From Nonlabens agnitus (GTDB lineage Bacteria > Bacteroidota > Bacteroidia > Flavobacteriales > Flavobacteriaceae), in assembly GCF_002994045.1 (NCBI RefSeq), contig NZ_MQUC01000003.1, forward strand, positions 2,828,501 through 2,892,500: 64,000 nt of DNA, read 5' to 3'. Shown piece by piece: positions 1 to 8,043 of the stretch. The notes below the pieces were generated by a model. It made no database searches and had not been told where the DNA came from. It saw nothing but the letters and a program-made list of their open reading frames with translations. Both the position numbers and the translations under genes were made by a program. How positions within the stretch are numbered: position 1 is the first letter of the stretch; every line of letters starts with the position of its first letter.

Positions 1-132
1 AAACTTTAGGCGCTAAAAGTATTTAATGCATTGCTTTAAGCCTAATGATTATAAAGTCAAATAAATTATTATGAGATTAAATACACTTAACAGTAATAAG
101 TTTATGTAAAAACTTTTGTGTCAATAGGAACT
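1..132. other. intergenic, nothing recognised
   Basis: AT-rich stretch at the window edge, downstream of the ABC1-family gene on the minus strand. I see no hairpin with a T-run, RNA gene or repeat in it. Confidence 0.5.
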
Positions 133-1473
133 CTACAAAGCTGGATGGTTCTTGAATCCTTTGTCTACTAGATACTGCACATAATCCCGAGTATTCACGG
201 TTGCCTTTAGATCATGTAACAAATTATAAAGACCAAAGAACGTACGGTTGATGTACAAAAAGTGCTTGCTACCACGATTACCGTTCATTTTACGCAACTC
301 TTTATCGTTGCTATACTTCTCGCTTAGCGAACTGATCTGATCCCAGAAGGATTCATCTGCAAAATTGAAGGTTTCTTCTTGAAATGGTTTGGTAAACAAA
401 CTCAACATCTCATGAAACAACGCAGAGAAATACTTGACTTCCTTCTGGCTATCGTCCTCACGTAAAATCTCTAATTGATAGAGTTTCTGCTCAAAGATTT
501 CAGGATTATTAATACTTGCAGGAACCGCTAGTTCAAAGTACGGCTGATAAAATTCATCTGGAATTTGCTTGATACAACCAAAGTCAATCGCAATCAACTC
601 ATTGTTTTCTGAGATCAAGAAATTCCCAGGATGTGGATCTGCATGAACTGCTTTTAGGCCGTGCATCTGGAACATATAAAAATCCCATAACGTCTGTCCC
701 AGTTTGTTGCCAGTTTCTTGAGCAAATTCGGTTAGGGCAAATTCGCTCAAGTGCTGGCCGTTCATCCAGTCCATCGTGATAATGCGTTTACTGGATAGAT
801 CTGGGTAGTATTCAGGGAAATGTAAATGAGGTATGTGCGAGCAAGCCTCAGTTATAGCGATGCTTTGCTCAACTTCAAGATTGTAATCGGTTTCTTCTAG
901 GAGCTTGTCTTCAACCTCGGCAAAGTATCTTTTGGAATCTTCACCCTTTAAGTTGAACATCTTGATAGCAATAGGCTTTACCATCGCAAGGTCACTACTT
1001 ATGGAATCTGCAACACCAGGATACTGAATCTTAACTGCGAGCTCCTTACCGTTTTTAGTAGCTTTATGAACTTGCCCAATGCTCGCGGCATTGATGGAAT
1101 CCTTAGAAAAAGTATCGTAGATCTCTTCAGGAAAAGCTCCTTGATAGCGCTTGAACGTTTTGCGTACCAGCGGTGCCGATAGTGGTGGCACACTAAACTG
1201 AGCCAGGCTAAACTTTTCCACATACGCGCCAGGCAATAAACTCTTATCCATGGACAGCATTTGTGCGACCTTGAGCGCGCTGCCCTTAAGACTCTTCAAG
1301 CCGTCATAAATATCGCTGGCATTATTTTCATCCAGCTCACTGCGATCCATGCCTGGATTAACAGCCTTCTTGGAATAATATTTAAGATAATTCCCACCTA
1401 TTTTCACTCCAGTCTTCACAAGCTCTGTTGTGCGACCTATTTTGCTGGTGGGTATTTTATCTAGTGTTTTCAT
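133..1473 (-). CDS. ABC1/AarF/UbiB-family atypical kinase-like protein
   Basis: A 446-residue member of the ABC1 (AarF/UbiB) protein-kinase-like family; members act as ATPases or kinases linked to isoprenoid-quinone metabolism or membrane lipids, but the substrate here is unknown. Visible motifs in order: a KxxQ motif of the N-terminal extension (K68-Q71, in LKVAQMLS), the Ala-rich nucleotide loop AASIGQVH (129-136), the AVK lysine (K148), ETDYNLE (194-200), the catalytic loop HADPHPGN (277-284) and the metal-binding DFG (297-299). No membrane anchor is obvious at the C-terminus, unlike proteobacterial UbiB. It follows the TetR-like gene at 1631-2314 on the same strand, so the regulator may control it, although a split palindromic repeat lies between them. 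The ATG start is the first in frame. Family assignment is firm; the biological role is not. Confidence 0.9.
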   Translation of the reverse strand: MKTLDKIPTSKIGRTTELVKTGVKIGGNYLKYYSKKAVNPGMDRSELDENNASDIYDGLKSLKGSALKVAQMLSMDKSLLPGAYVEKFSLAQFSVPPLSAPLVRKTFKRYQGAFPEEIYDTFSKDSINAASIGQVHKATKNGKELAVKIQYPGVADSISSDLAMVKPIAIKMFNLKGEDSKRYFAEVEDKLLEETDYNLEVEQSIAITEACSHIPHLHFPEYYPDLSSKRIITMDWMNGQHLSEFALTEFAQETGNKLGQTLWDFYMFQMHGLKAVHADPHPGNFLISENNELIAIDFGCIKQIPDEFYQPYFELAVPASINNPEIFEQKLYQLEILREDDSQKEVKYFSALFHEMLSLFTKPFQEETFNFADESFWDQISSLSEKYSNDKELRKMNGNRGSKHFLYINRTFFGLYNLLHDLKATVNTRDYVQYLVDKGFKNHPAL

Positions 1474-1528
1474 TGCTTGATTATGAATTCAGATCACTGA
1501 ATCTTGTGCTGCTGTTGGTTGATGTTAT

Positions 1529-1564
1529 CGCTTTCCTTTCTGCCGACAGGCAGGCGCGAAAGCG
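1529..1564. repeat. split copy of the 16-bp palindrome with 20-bp insert
   Basis: CGCTTT (1529-1534), then a 20-bp near-palindrome CCTTTCTGCCGACAGGCAGG (1535-1554), then CGCGAAAGCG (1555-1564). Removing the insert restores the exact 16-bp palindrome found elsewhere in the window. It lies between the ABC1 and TetR-like genes. Confidence 0.9.
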
Positions 1565-1630
1565 AACTTTTCAAAAATCATTTTCAACCTACAGTCAGTA
1601 ATATTTAAAATTTAGCCGATGGACCTAGGT

Positions 1631-2314
1631 TTAGGCCATTCGCTCTTTCCACAAAAACTTTCCAAAGTCAAAGACAGCATCCAGTGGTGTGTTATCAAAA
1701 ACATCAAAAATGGTGTTGACCGACTTCTCGATCGCCATATCTGTTTTCTCAAAACCAGCACTGTCGTCGTCCATCCAGAATTTGAGTAGGAATAACATTT
1801 GTACCCATGCACCTTCGCTATATATAGTTTCAGAGCGTTCTAGAAGTATGTTGGTTTTATTCTCGTTACGATCCTGAATCAATTCTTTGGCAAAACCTTT
1901 CACGTGCTTGCGCAAACCTTTAAGCTGTTCCATCTTGCTCATCATGTGCTGATTCTCTTGCAATGCAAACAGGACATAACTGCGGTTGAGTGTCAACAAT
2001 TCAAAGAAAGTATAGAAAAAGGTGAGCATTTTCTCACGGTTGGAAAAGCTGTGGTAATCCTCGCTTTTATGAGCCACATCCATCGTCATGGTAAAGAAGG
2101 TATTCCAAATCTCTTTGCGTAAACCTTCAAAACTTCCAAAAAAACCGTAGAAATCAGCTTCAGTCATATTATTATCCTTGGCAAACTTGAAGACACTTTT
2201 AGGTGTCTTCTCATGCTCAAGCACATATTCCATATAAGCGGTAATCACATCTTGACGATTGATTTCCTTTTTTGGGGTTGTTTTTTTTGTTGTGGTTTTC
2301 TTCACAGTCGCCAT
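1631..2314 (-). CDS. TetR-like transcriptional regulator
   Basis: A 227-residue protein with a Lys/Thr-rich N-terminal tail (about residues 1-18), then a helical region resembling a TetR DNA-binding domain (about 20-70): FAKDNNMTEADFYGFFG matches the helix-turn-helix plus the following Phe/Tyr helix. The rest is an all-helical, aromatic-rich ligand or dimer domain with no recognisable catalytic motif. It is transcribed toward the ABC1 kinase gene, about 157 nt upstream of it, and such TetR-like/ABC1 pairs suggest shared function. On its own strand TATCTTTA lies just upstream of the ATG, one base off the Bacteroidota TAnnTTTG element. The fold call is moderately sure; target and ligand are unknown. 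Confidence 0.7.
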   Translation of the reverse strand: MATVKKTTTKKTTPKKEINRQDVITAYMEYVLEHEKTPKSVFKFAKDNNMTEADFYGFFGSFEGLRKEIWNTFFTMTMDVAHKSEDYHSFSNREKMLTFFYTFFELLTLNRSYVLFALQENQHMMSKMEQLKGLRKHVKGFAKELIQDRNENKTNILLERSETIYSEGAWVQMLFLLKFWMDDDSAGFEKTDMAIEKSVNTIFDVFDNTPLDAVFDFGKFLWKERMA

Positions 2315-2452
2315 AATATCAAATCTTTAGGTAAAGATACAGTCTGTTTAATGTTTCTGTATATTTTATTAAACAAAACTGTGTTAAGATTAAGTCGTTA
2401 AAAGTGCGTATAAATTGCAGTGCGCTGTATCGTTTTTAAAACGATTCCATAA

Positions 2453-2486
2453 AAAAACCGCCTTTCAAACAAGAAAGGCGGTTTTT
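2453..2486 (-). terminator. intrinsic terminator of the MORN-repeat gene
   Basis: A 14-bp stem (AAAAACCGCCTTTC paired with GAAAGGCGGTTTTT) and a 6-nt loop. On the minus strand it ends in a run of seven T and lies just after the stop at 2506. Confidence 0.85.
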
Positions 2487-2505
2487 ACAAAATGTGTTTT
2501 ACCGA

Positions 2506-2862
2506 TTATGGCTTGTTGCTTGCTACTGGATCTTTATCGATCCACGTGTTTACAGATGCAATTTGGTTGTTTTGGTAATCAACCTCAGTCAATTCATCAC
2601 CGTTCCAGATAAACCATTTACCCGTTTTCTTGCCGTTGTCGAATTCTGCTTGCGCTGTCTTCTGGCCTTCTTTGTTGTAGCTTATCCACTCACCGTGTCG
2701 TTTGTTGTTCAGGAAAAAGCCTTGTTGGGCTATGGTTCCATCTTCGTGGAAATAAGTTGCCGCAATCTTGCCATCTTTTAACTGGTCAAATTTGGGCTTA
2801 ACTTCTTGTGCAAATGTGATCATGCTTAACATCATCACAGATAGGATCAATAAATTCTTCAT
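2506..2862 (-). CDS. secreted MORN-repeat (YwqK-like) protein
   Basis: A 118-residue exported protein starting at MKNLLILSVMMLSMITFAQ, a clear signal peptide ending in FAQ. An ATG further upstream would add 33 residues that look non-coding, so the start at 2862 is preferred. The mature part holds two or three MORN_2-type repeats (GxWxxYnxxG style: KRHGEWISYNKEG, then KKTGKWFIWN). Many databases label this family 'toxin-antitoxin system YwqK antitoxin', but no toxin gene is adjacent. A periplasmic or surface location and a binding role are inferred. It stands alone, divergent from aspS, with its own terminator. Confidence 0.75.
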   Translation of the reverse strand: MKNLLILSVMMLSMITFAQEVKPKFDQLKDGKIAATYFHEDGTIAQQGFFLNNKRHGEWISYNKEGQKTAQAEFDNGKKTGKWFIWNGDELTEVDYQNNQIASVNTWIDKDPVASNKP

Positions 2863-3063
2863 AGTTATGCCGTTTAATTCATTCAAATTTAAACATAAAT
2901 ATACATTAAATACATTATTAGATAACATTAAATTTACATTACTTATATAAACATCTAACAATCAGTAAATAAACATAAATATTAAATACCATTAAATAGG
3001 GCTTTGAACTATTTTGGCAGCTATTCTCTGTAGGTTTAAGCTATAAAATGGGTAGAATCGGCT

Positions 3064-3071
3064 TATTTTTG
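3064..3071 (+). promoter_or_regulatory. -7 promoter element for aspS
   Basis: TATTTTTG matches the Bacteroidota -7 consensus TAnnTTTG and ends 23 nt before the aspS ATG. No convincing TTG -33 element lies 19 nt upstream. Confidence 0.5.
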
Positions 3072-3094
3072 CAGGCTTATTACAAGAATTAATT

Positions 3095-4843
3095 ATGTAC
3101 AGATCACACGATTGTGGCAGCTTGCGCTCCAGCGATATCAATAAGGAAGTTACACTTGCCGGTTGGGTTCAAAAGAGCCGCGATAAAGGATTCATGGTTT
3201 GGGTAGATTTAAGAGATCGATACGGCATCACGCAATTGATCTTTGATGAAGAACGTACCAACAAAGCCGTACTCGAACAAGCCCAAAAACTAGGACGCGA
3301 GTTTGTGATTCAGGTCAAAGGGACCGTTATTGAACGTGAATCCAAAAACGACAAAATGCCTACTGGCGATGTCGAGATTCTTGTAAAAGAACTTAAAGTA
3401 TTGAGCGAGTCCAAAACGCCACCTTTTACCATAGAAGATAAAACCGATGGTGGTGAGGAACTGCGTATGAAATACCGTTATCTAGATATACGCCGTAATC
3501 CTGTGCGTGAGAATCTGATCTTCCGTTCCAAGGTGGCGATGGAGGTGCGTAATTTCCTTGCAGGTAAGGATTTTGTTGAGGTGGAAACACCAGTGCTGAT
3601 CAAATCCACTCCAGAAGGTGCCCGTGATTTTGTCGTGCCATCCAGAATGAATGAAGGCCAATTTTATGCCCTTCCACAATCGCCACAAACCTTTAAGCAA
3701 CTGCTTATGGTAGGTGGATTGGACAAATATTTCCAGATTGTGAAATGTTTTAGAGATGAGGATTTGCGAGCAGATCGCCAGCCAGAGTTTACGCAAATCG
3801 ACTGCGAGATGTCCTTTGTAGAGCAGGAAGATGTGCTCAATATATTTGAAGAGATGACACGCCACTTGCTTAAAAAAGTGAAAAATGTGGATGTGACAGA
3901 ATTTCCTCGCATGACCTACCAGCAGGCGATGGAGAAGTACGGTAACGATAAACCAGACATTCGTTTTGGGATGGAGTTTGGTGATATTTCCGCTTTCGCG
4001 AAAGCGAGAGACTTCAAAATCTTCAATGAAGCCGAGTTAGTTGTCGCCATCGCAGTTCCTGGCGGTGCATCCATGACCAGAAAGGAAATCGACGGATTGA
4101 TCGACTGGGTAAAACGCCCGCAGGTAGGAGCTATGGGAATGGTCTATGCCAAATACAACGAAGATGGCACCTTTAAATCCAGCGTAGATAAATTCTATAA
4201 TCAAGACGACCTAGCCCAATGGGCTGAAGCCACTGGCGCACAACCAGGCGACTTGATATGTGTACTTTCTGGGCCAGCTAACAAAACTAGAGCGCAATTG
4301 AGTGCCCTAAGAATGGAAATGGCAGAGCGTCTAGGCCTAAGAAACGCTGATGAATTTGCTCCGTTATGGGTAGTGGATTTCCCGTTGTTAGAATGGGATG
4401 AAGAAACCAACCGCTACCACGCGATGCACCATCCATTTACATCGCCCAAACCAGAAGATATCGAGAAACTATCGACAGATCCTGGCAATGTGCGAGCAAA
4501 TGCCTACGACCTTGTCCTTAATGGTAACGAGATAGGTGGTGGATCTGTCAGGATATTTGATAAAAAACTACAGTCTTTGATGTTTGATCATCTAGGATTC
4601 ACACCAGAAGAAGCTCGAGCGCAATTTGGCTTTTTGATGGATGCTTTTGAATATGGAGCGCCACCGCATGCAGGATTAGCTTTTGGCTTTGACCGACTGG
4701 TGTCCATTCTGGGTGGTCAGGAAACCATACGTGATTTTATCGCGTTCCCTAAAAACAATAATGGCCGCGATGTCATGATTGACGCACCTTCAAAAATTGA
4801 TGATGAGCAGTTGAAGGAACTCAACTTAAAAGTGACCGTCTAA
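3095..4843 (+). CDS. aspS: aspartyl-tRNA synthetase
   Basis: A 582-residue class II aminoacyl-tRNA synthetase that charges tRNA-Asp in the cytosol; E. coli AspRS is 590. The order is an N-terminal OB-fold anticodon-binding domain (about 1-105), the catalytic core with motif 2 ([16 protein letters not shown]), the bacterial GAD insertion, and motif 3 ([10 protein letters not shown]) near the end. The 16-bp palindrome at 3991-4006 is read in frame as AFAKA (about residues 300-304), at the edge of the GAD domain where family members vary. The start follows a TAnnTTTG promoter. The small membrane-protein gene follows 18 nt downstream. Confidence 0.98.
   Translation: MYRSHDCGSLRSSDINKEVTLAGWVQKSRDKGFMVWVDLRDRYGITQLIFDEERTNKAVLEQAQKLGREFVIQVKGTVIERESKNDKMPTGDVEILVKELKVLSESKTPPFTIEDKTDGGEELRMKYRYLDIRRNPVRENLIFRSKVAMEVRNFLAGKDFVEVETPVLIKSTPEGARDFVVPSRMNEGQFYALPQSPQTFKQLLMVGGLDKYFQIVKCFRDEDLRADRQPEFTQIDCEMSFVEQEDVLNIFEEMTRHLLKKVKNVDVTEFPRMTYQQAMEKYGNDKPDIRFGMEFGDISAFAKARDFKIFNEAELVVAIAVPGGASMTRKEIDGLIDWVKRPQVGAMGMVYAKYNEDGTFKSSVDKFYNQDDLAQWAEATGAQPGDLICVLSGPANKTRAQLSALRMEMAERLGLRNADEFAPLWVVDFPLLEWDEETNRYHAMHHPFTSPKPEDIEKLSTDPGNVRANAYDLVLNGNEIGGGSVRIFDKKLQSLMFDHLGFTPEEARAQFGFLMDAFEYGAPPHAGLAFGFDRLVSILGGQETIRDFIAFPKNNNGRDVMIDAPSKIDDEQLKELNLKVTV
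3991..4006. repeat. 16-bp palindrome inside aspS
   Basis: Perfect CGCTTTCGCGAAAGCG, read as AFAKA within aspS. Confidence 0.95.
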
Positions 4844-4861
4844 ATAAATCCTGAGCCTAAC

Positions 4862-5134
4862 TTGAACGCCACAAAATTTATTGGAATTCTTCTTCTATGC
4901 ACGCTAGGCGTGATAGGATTGGGATTTTACTTTGTCAATAATGGCGATCCTGTTTTAGGGAACAAACTTGTAGGCTTTTCTACCTTGTTTATGTTTCTCA
5001 TATTGATGCCAGCGTTTATTGTAGTGCGATACAAGAACAAGGATTTGTCAAAATTCAACTTCAATAACAAGAGTAAAGAAGAGCAGGAAGAGGAACAAGA
5101 TGAGGATTGGGATGATAAAAGCAGGTGGAATTAG
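4862..5134 (+). CDS. small two-helix membrane protein
   Basis: A 90-residue protein with two predicted transmembrane segments (about residues 5-27 and 38-56) and a highly charged cytosolic tail rich in Glu/Asp/Lys (KEEQEEEQDEDWDDK). It has no family I can name. The only plausible start is TTG at 4862, because the first in-frame ATG falls inside the second helix. It lies 18 nt after aspS, so it is probably co-transcribed with it. Its stop overlaps the tadA stop by 4 nt (TTAG) in a convergent arrangement. The gene is likely real because of the compact packing and clear membrane topology; function unknown. Confidence 0.7.
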   Translation: MNATKFIGILLLCTLGVIGLGFYFVNNGDPVLGNKLVGFSTLFMFLILMPAFIVVRYKNKDLSKFNFNNKSKEEQEEEQDEDWDDKSRWN

Positions 5135-5580
5135 TTCAACCGTCTTCTAGCCTTAAAAAAATCATCTAAAATTTTAGAACATTCACTGGCTAGAATCCCA
5201 TGGCTAACTTGTGTTTTAGGGTGTAGTTGCGTTCCCATTTTACGATACCCGCGATGGTCATCACTGGCACCAAAGACGATTCGTGAAATCTGTGACCAGT
5301 AAAGTGCACCAGCACACATCTGGCAAGGCTCCAGCGTCACGTAGAGCGTGCAATCTTTTAGATATTTTCCGCCTAGAAAGCTTGAACCAGCGGTGATGGC
5401 TTGCATCTCGGCATGAGCCGTGACGTCTGTTAGGGTTTCTGTGAGGTTGTGACCTTTGGCGATGATGCGGTTATCGCTGACGATTACGGCACCCACAGGA
5501 ATTTCTCCGCGATCCAGTGCAGCTTCTGCCTCTTGCAGGGCTTTCTTCATGAAATAGGCATCGTCAAAAGGTTCTAACAT
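5131..5580 (-). CDS. tadA: tRNA-specific adenosine deaminase
   Basis: A 149-residue cytidine-deaminase-fold enzyme that converts wobble A34 to inosine in tRNA-Arg(ACG). The zinc site is complete: HAEMQAI carries the His ligand and catalytic Glu, and PCQMCAGAL carries the two Cys ligands. Length and the C-terminal tail (FFKARRRLN) match TadA rather than free-cytidine deaminases. It converges on the small membrane protein gene with a 4-nt overlap and is divergent from dxs. Confidence 0.95.
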   Translation of the reverse strand: MLEPFDDAYFMKKALQEAEAALDRGEIPVGAVIVSDNRIIAKGHNLTETLTDVTAHAEMQAITAGSSFLGGKYLKDCTLYVTLEPCQMCAGALYWSQISRIVFGASDDHRGYRKMGTQLHPKTQVSHGILASECSKILDDFFKARRRLN

Positions 5581-5674
5581 GATATAAAAGTACGTGTAAT
5601 TACAACTTCCACAGGATTCTCAAATAAGAAATTCAAATTTCAGGTAGGAGTTCGCATTCAGTTTCAATAAGAAT

Positions 5675-5682
5675 TACCTTTG
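5675..5682 (+). promoter_or_regulatory. -7 promoter element for dxs (leaderless candidate)
   Basis: TACCTTTG fits TAnnTTTG and ends only 4 nt before the dxs ATG at 5687, so transcription would start at or next to the A of the start codon. Confidence 0.4.
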
Positions 5683-5686
5683 AATC

Positions 5687-7447
5687 ATGGCACAAGACCT
5701 ACTTTCCCAGATTGATTCACCGGTTGATTTAAGACGCTTTCGCGAAAGCGAACTCCTCATTCTAGCTCAAGAATTGAGAGCGTTTATCATCGCCGCTGTG
5801 GCTGCAAAGGAAGGTCATCTGGGCGCTAGTTTAGGCGTTGTCGAGCTTACCATTGCGTTACATTATGTGTTTGATACACCGCAAGATCTGCTGGTTTGGG
5901 ATGTAGGTCATCAGGCTTATGGGCATAAAATATTGACGGGTCGGCGCGATGTGTTTCACACTAATCGTGAACTAGGTGGTATTTCTGGTTTCCCAAAACG
6001 ATCTGAAAGTGAGTACGATACCTTTGGTGTAGGCCACAGTTCTACAGCCATTAGCGCTGCGCTAGGAATGGCGATGGCGAGCCAATTAAAAGCCGAATCC
6101 CGTAAACACATTGCCGTGGTGGGCGATGCGAGTATTGCCAGCGGTATGGCCTTTGAGGCGCTCAACCATGCCGGTGTGAGCAGTGCCGATTTGCTCGTGA
6201 TTCTTAATGACAATGCGATAGGGATTGATCCAGCGGTTGGTGCGCTCAAAGATTATTTGACTAAAACCAAAAGCGGTAAAGAAACAGGTCGCGATAACAT
6301 TTTTGAATCGCTCAATTTTGATTATTCAGGACCCATCGATGGGCACGATCTACCAGCCTTGATCAAGGAATTAGAAAGGCAAAAAACTCTTGATGGGCCG
6401 CGACTGTTGCATGTGCGAACCACAAAAGGCAAAGGCCTCAAACAAGCTGAACTCGATCAAGTGCGGTACCACGCTCCTGGAAAGTTTGATAAAATTACCG
6501 GCGACATTCCTGCCAAAGATGACAGTAAGTTACCGCCTAAATTTCAAGATGTATTTGGGCATACGCTAGTAGAACTTGCCCAGCAAAATGAAAGGATCGT
6601 TGGTATCACTCCTGCCATGCCTACGGGTAGCTCCATGAAAATAATGATGGATGCCTATCCAGATCGTGCTTTTGATGTAGGCATTGCAGAGCAACATGCG
6701 GTCACGCTCGCAGCTGGAATGGCAACCCAAGGACTGATTCCTTTTTGTAATATTTATTCCACCTTTTTACAGCGCGCCTACGATCAGGTGATACACGATG
6801 TGGCACTGCAAAAGTTGCCGGTCGTTTTCTGTCTGGATCGTGCTGGTCTGGTAGGCCAAGACGGAGCGACGCATCACGGTGCCTTTGATCTTGCCTTTCT
6901 TAATTGTATTCCAGATTTGACCATCGCTGCACCTATGGACGCCATTGAGCTGCGCGATATGATGTACACTGCACAATTGGGCTTGGGCTTTCCTATTGCT
7001 ATACGTTATCCGCGAGGTCGCGGTCATCTTATGGACTGGCAACGACCCTTTTCAAAACTGGAAATAGGCCAGTCTAGATTATTAACTACTGGCAATCGCA
7101 TTGTGGTTATTAGTATAGGCACGATAGGAGTAATGGTACAGGAGCTGATAGAAACAGAAAAGCTCGAAGTCACGCACGTAGACTTAAGGTTTTTAAAGCC
7201 GTTGGATAAGAGTCAGCTGGATGAAGTTTTTGAAAATCATGATCATGTTATCACGATTGAGGATGGCACCATGGTAGGTGGAATGGGTAGTGCTGTTGGA
7301 GATTACGCTTTCGCGAAAGCGTACAAAGGATCCATCCATAAACTAGGTTTACCAGATTCTTTTATAGAACAAGGTCCCACAAGCGACCTGCAACAAATAG
7401 CAGAAATCGATCGTGGGACCTTGTTGAGCCTTATCAAAAGCCTATAA
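5687..7447 (+). CDS. dxs: 1-deoxy-D-xylulose-5-phosphate synthase
   Basis: A 586-residue thiamine-diphosphate enzyme that condenses pyruvate with glyceraldehyde-3-phosphate, the first step of the MEP isoprenoid pathway. Visible features: the HLGASLG and DVGHQAYGHK substrate/ThDP histidine motifs, the GDASIASGMAFEAL...NDN metal-ThDP motif, the catalytic Glu in GIAEQHAVTLAAG, and the transketolase C-terminal domain. It is about 35 residues shorter than E. coli Dxs, mostly in the linker after the NDN motif, which appears to be the norm in this group. Two copies of the 16-bp palindrome lie in the gene, read as RFRES (17-21) and AFAKA (541-545). Isoprenoid precursors made here also feed the polyprenyl synthase at 22998. 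Confidence 0.97.
   Translation: MAQDLLSQIDSPVDLRRFRESELLILAQELRAFIIAAVAAKEGHLGASLGVVELTIALHYVFDTPQDLLVWDVGHQAYGHKILTGRRDVFHTNRELGGISGFPKRSESEYDTFGVGHSSTAISAALGMAMASQLKAESRKHIAVVGDASIASGMAFEALNHAGVSSADLLVILNDNAIGIDPAVGALKDYLTKTKSGKETGRDNIFESLNFDYSGPIDGHDLPALIKELERQKTLDGPRLLHVRTTKGKGLKQAELDQVRYHAPGKFDKITGDIPAKDDSKLPPKFQDVFGHTLVELAQQNERIVGITPAMPTGSSMKIMMDAYPDRAFDVGIAEQHAVTLAAGMATQGLIPFCNIYSTFLQRAYDQVIHDVALQKLPVVFCLDRAGLVGQDGATHHGAFDLAFLNCIPDLTIAAPMDAIELRDMMYTAQLGLGFPIAIRYPRGRGHLMDWQRPFSKLEIGQSRLLTTGNRIVVISIGTIGVMVQELIETEKLEVTHVDLRFLKPLDKSQLDEVFENHDHVITIEDGTMVGGMGSAVGDYAFAKAYKGSIHKLGLPDSFIEQGPTSDLQQIAEIDRGTLLSLIKSL
5735..5750. repeat. 16-bp palindrome inside dxs (5' copy)
   Basis: Perfect CGCTTTCGCGAAAGCG, read as RFRES near the Dxs N-terminus. 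Confidence 0.95.
7306..7321. repeat. 16-bp palindrome inside dxs (3' copy)
   Basis: Perfect CGCTTTCGCGAAAGCG, read as AFAKA in the Dxs C-terminal domain. Confidence 0.95.
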
Positions 7448-7450
7448 TTA

Positions 7451-7884
7451 TTACTCCTTAACGAATTTGACGGTCTGGTCGATGCCGTTGCCGTGCACCT
7501 TCAATAGATACAATCCAGTGCTTAATCCAGAAACGTCAATGCGTTGACGGCTGGAAGACAAGGATTTCTTTTGCTGATACACTTGCTGGCCATTAAGATT
7601 GAAAATGGTAACATCTGCGTTGTTGTAGTTCAGTTTAGTAGAAATAAATATCTCTGAGGTGGCTTGAGTTGGAAACACCTTTAACTGATTTTCATCCAAA
7701 GGCGCCGTGATGCTGGCAGTATCTGCAGTGAACTTACCGGTAAATAAGCCTCTTCCATGTGTGGTCGCTAGAACGGTATTGTCTGCAGTTCTTAAGTCTA
7801 AGTCGTAAACAGGAACATTAGTCATACCGTTGATAGAAGGTGTCCAGGTAGGACTCGCGCTATCAAAATCATTGGTGGAAAAAA
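7451..7884 (-). pseudogene. 3' remnant of a secreted T9SS-sorted protein
   Basis: The minus-strand reading frame opens right after a stop (TAA at 7885-7887) and gives about 144 residues. The first part (TWTPSING...VYDLDLR...LATTHGRGLF) matches the end of BNR/VPS10-type beta-propeller proteins. The last ~75 residues are a type IX secretion sorting domain (LKVFPTQATSEIF...NLNGQQVYQ...LSTGLYLLKV...KFVKE). There is no signal peptide, and no propeller-coding sequence in any frame before dgt, so the 5' portion of the gene appears deleted. An ATG at 7825 could start a 124-residue peptide, but it could not be exported as a T9SS cargo. The stop lies 3 nt from the dxs stop. Confidence 0.75.
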
Positions 7885-8043
7885 GTTAGAAAGACTTATT
7901 ATTTCAATTTTAATGTACCATAACTAAATTATGTTTTCAAGCAGATTAGAGAAGAGGAAAGCAACAGTTTAAGCCCTCTTTTTAAGAAATTGACTAAAAT
8001 TTTATTTGGAGCCGATTAATTTATAGTGATTACAAGTTGATCG

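Noticed and set aside
2506..2862. MORN gene as part of a toxin-antitoxin system
   Set aside because: The protein is exported and no toxin partner lies nearby; the name comes only from automated family labels.
2890..2997. Repeated ACATAAATA/ATTAAAT motifs before the MORN gene
   Set aside because: Low-complexity AT-rich DNA; no regular period or symmetry.
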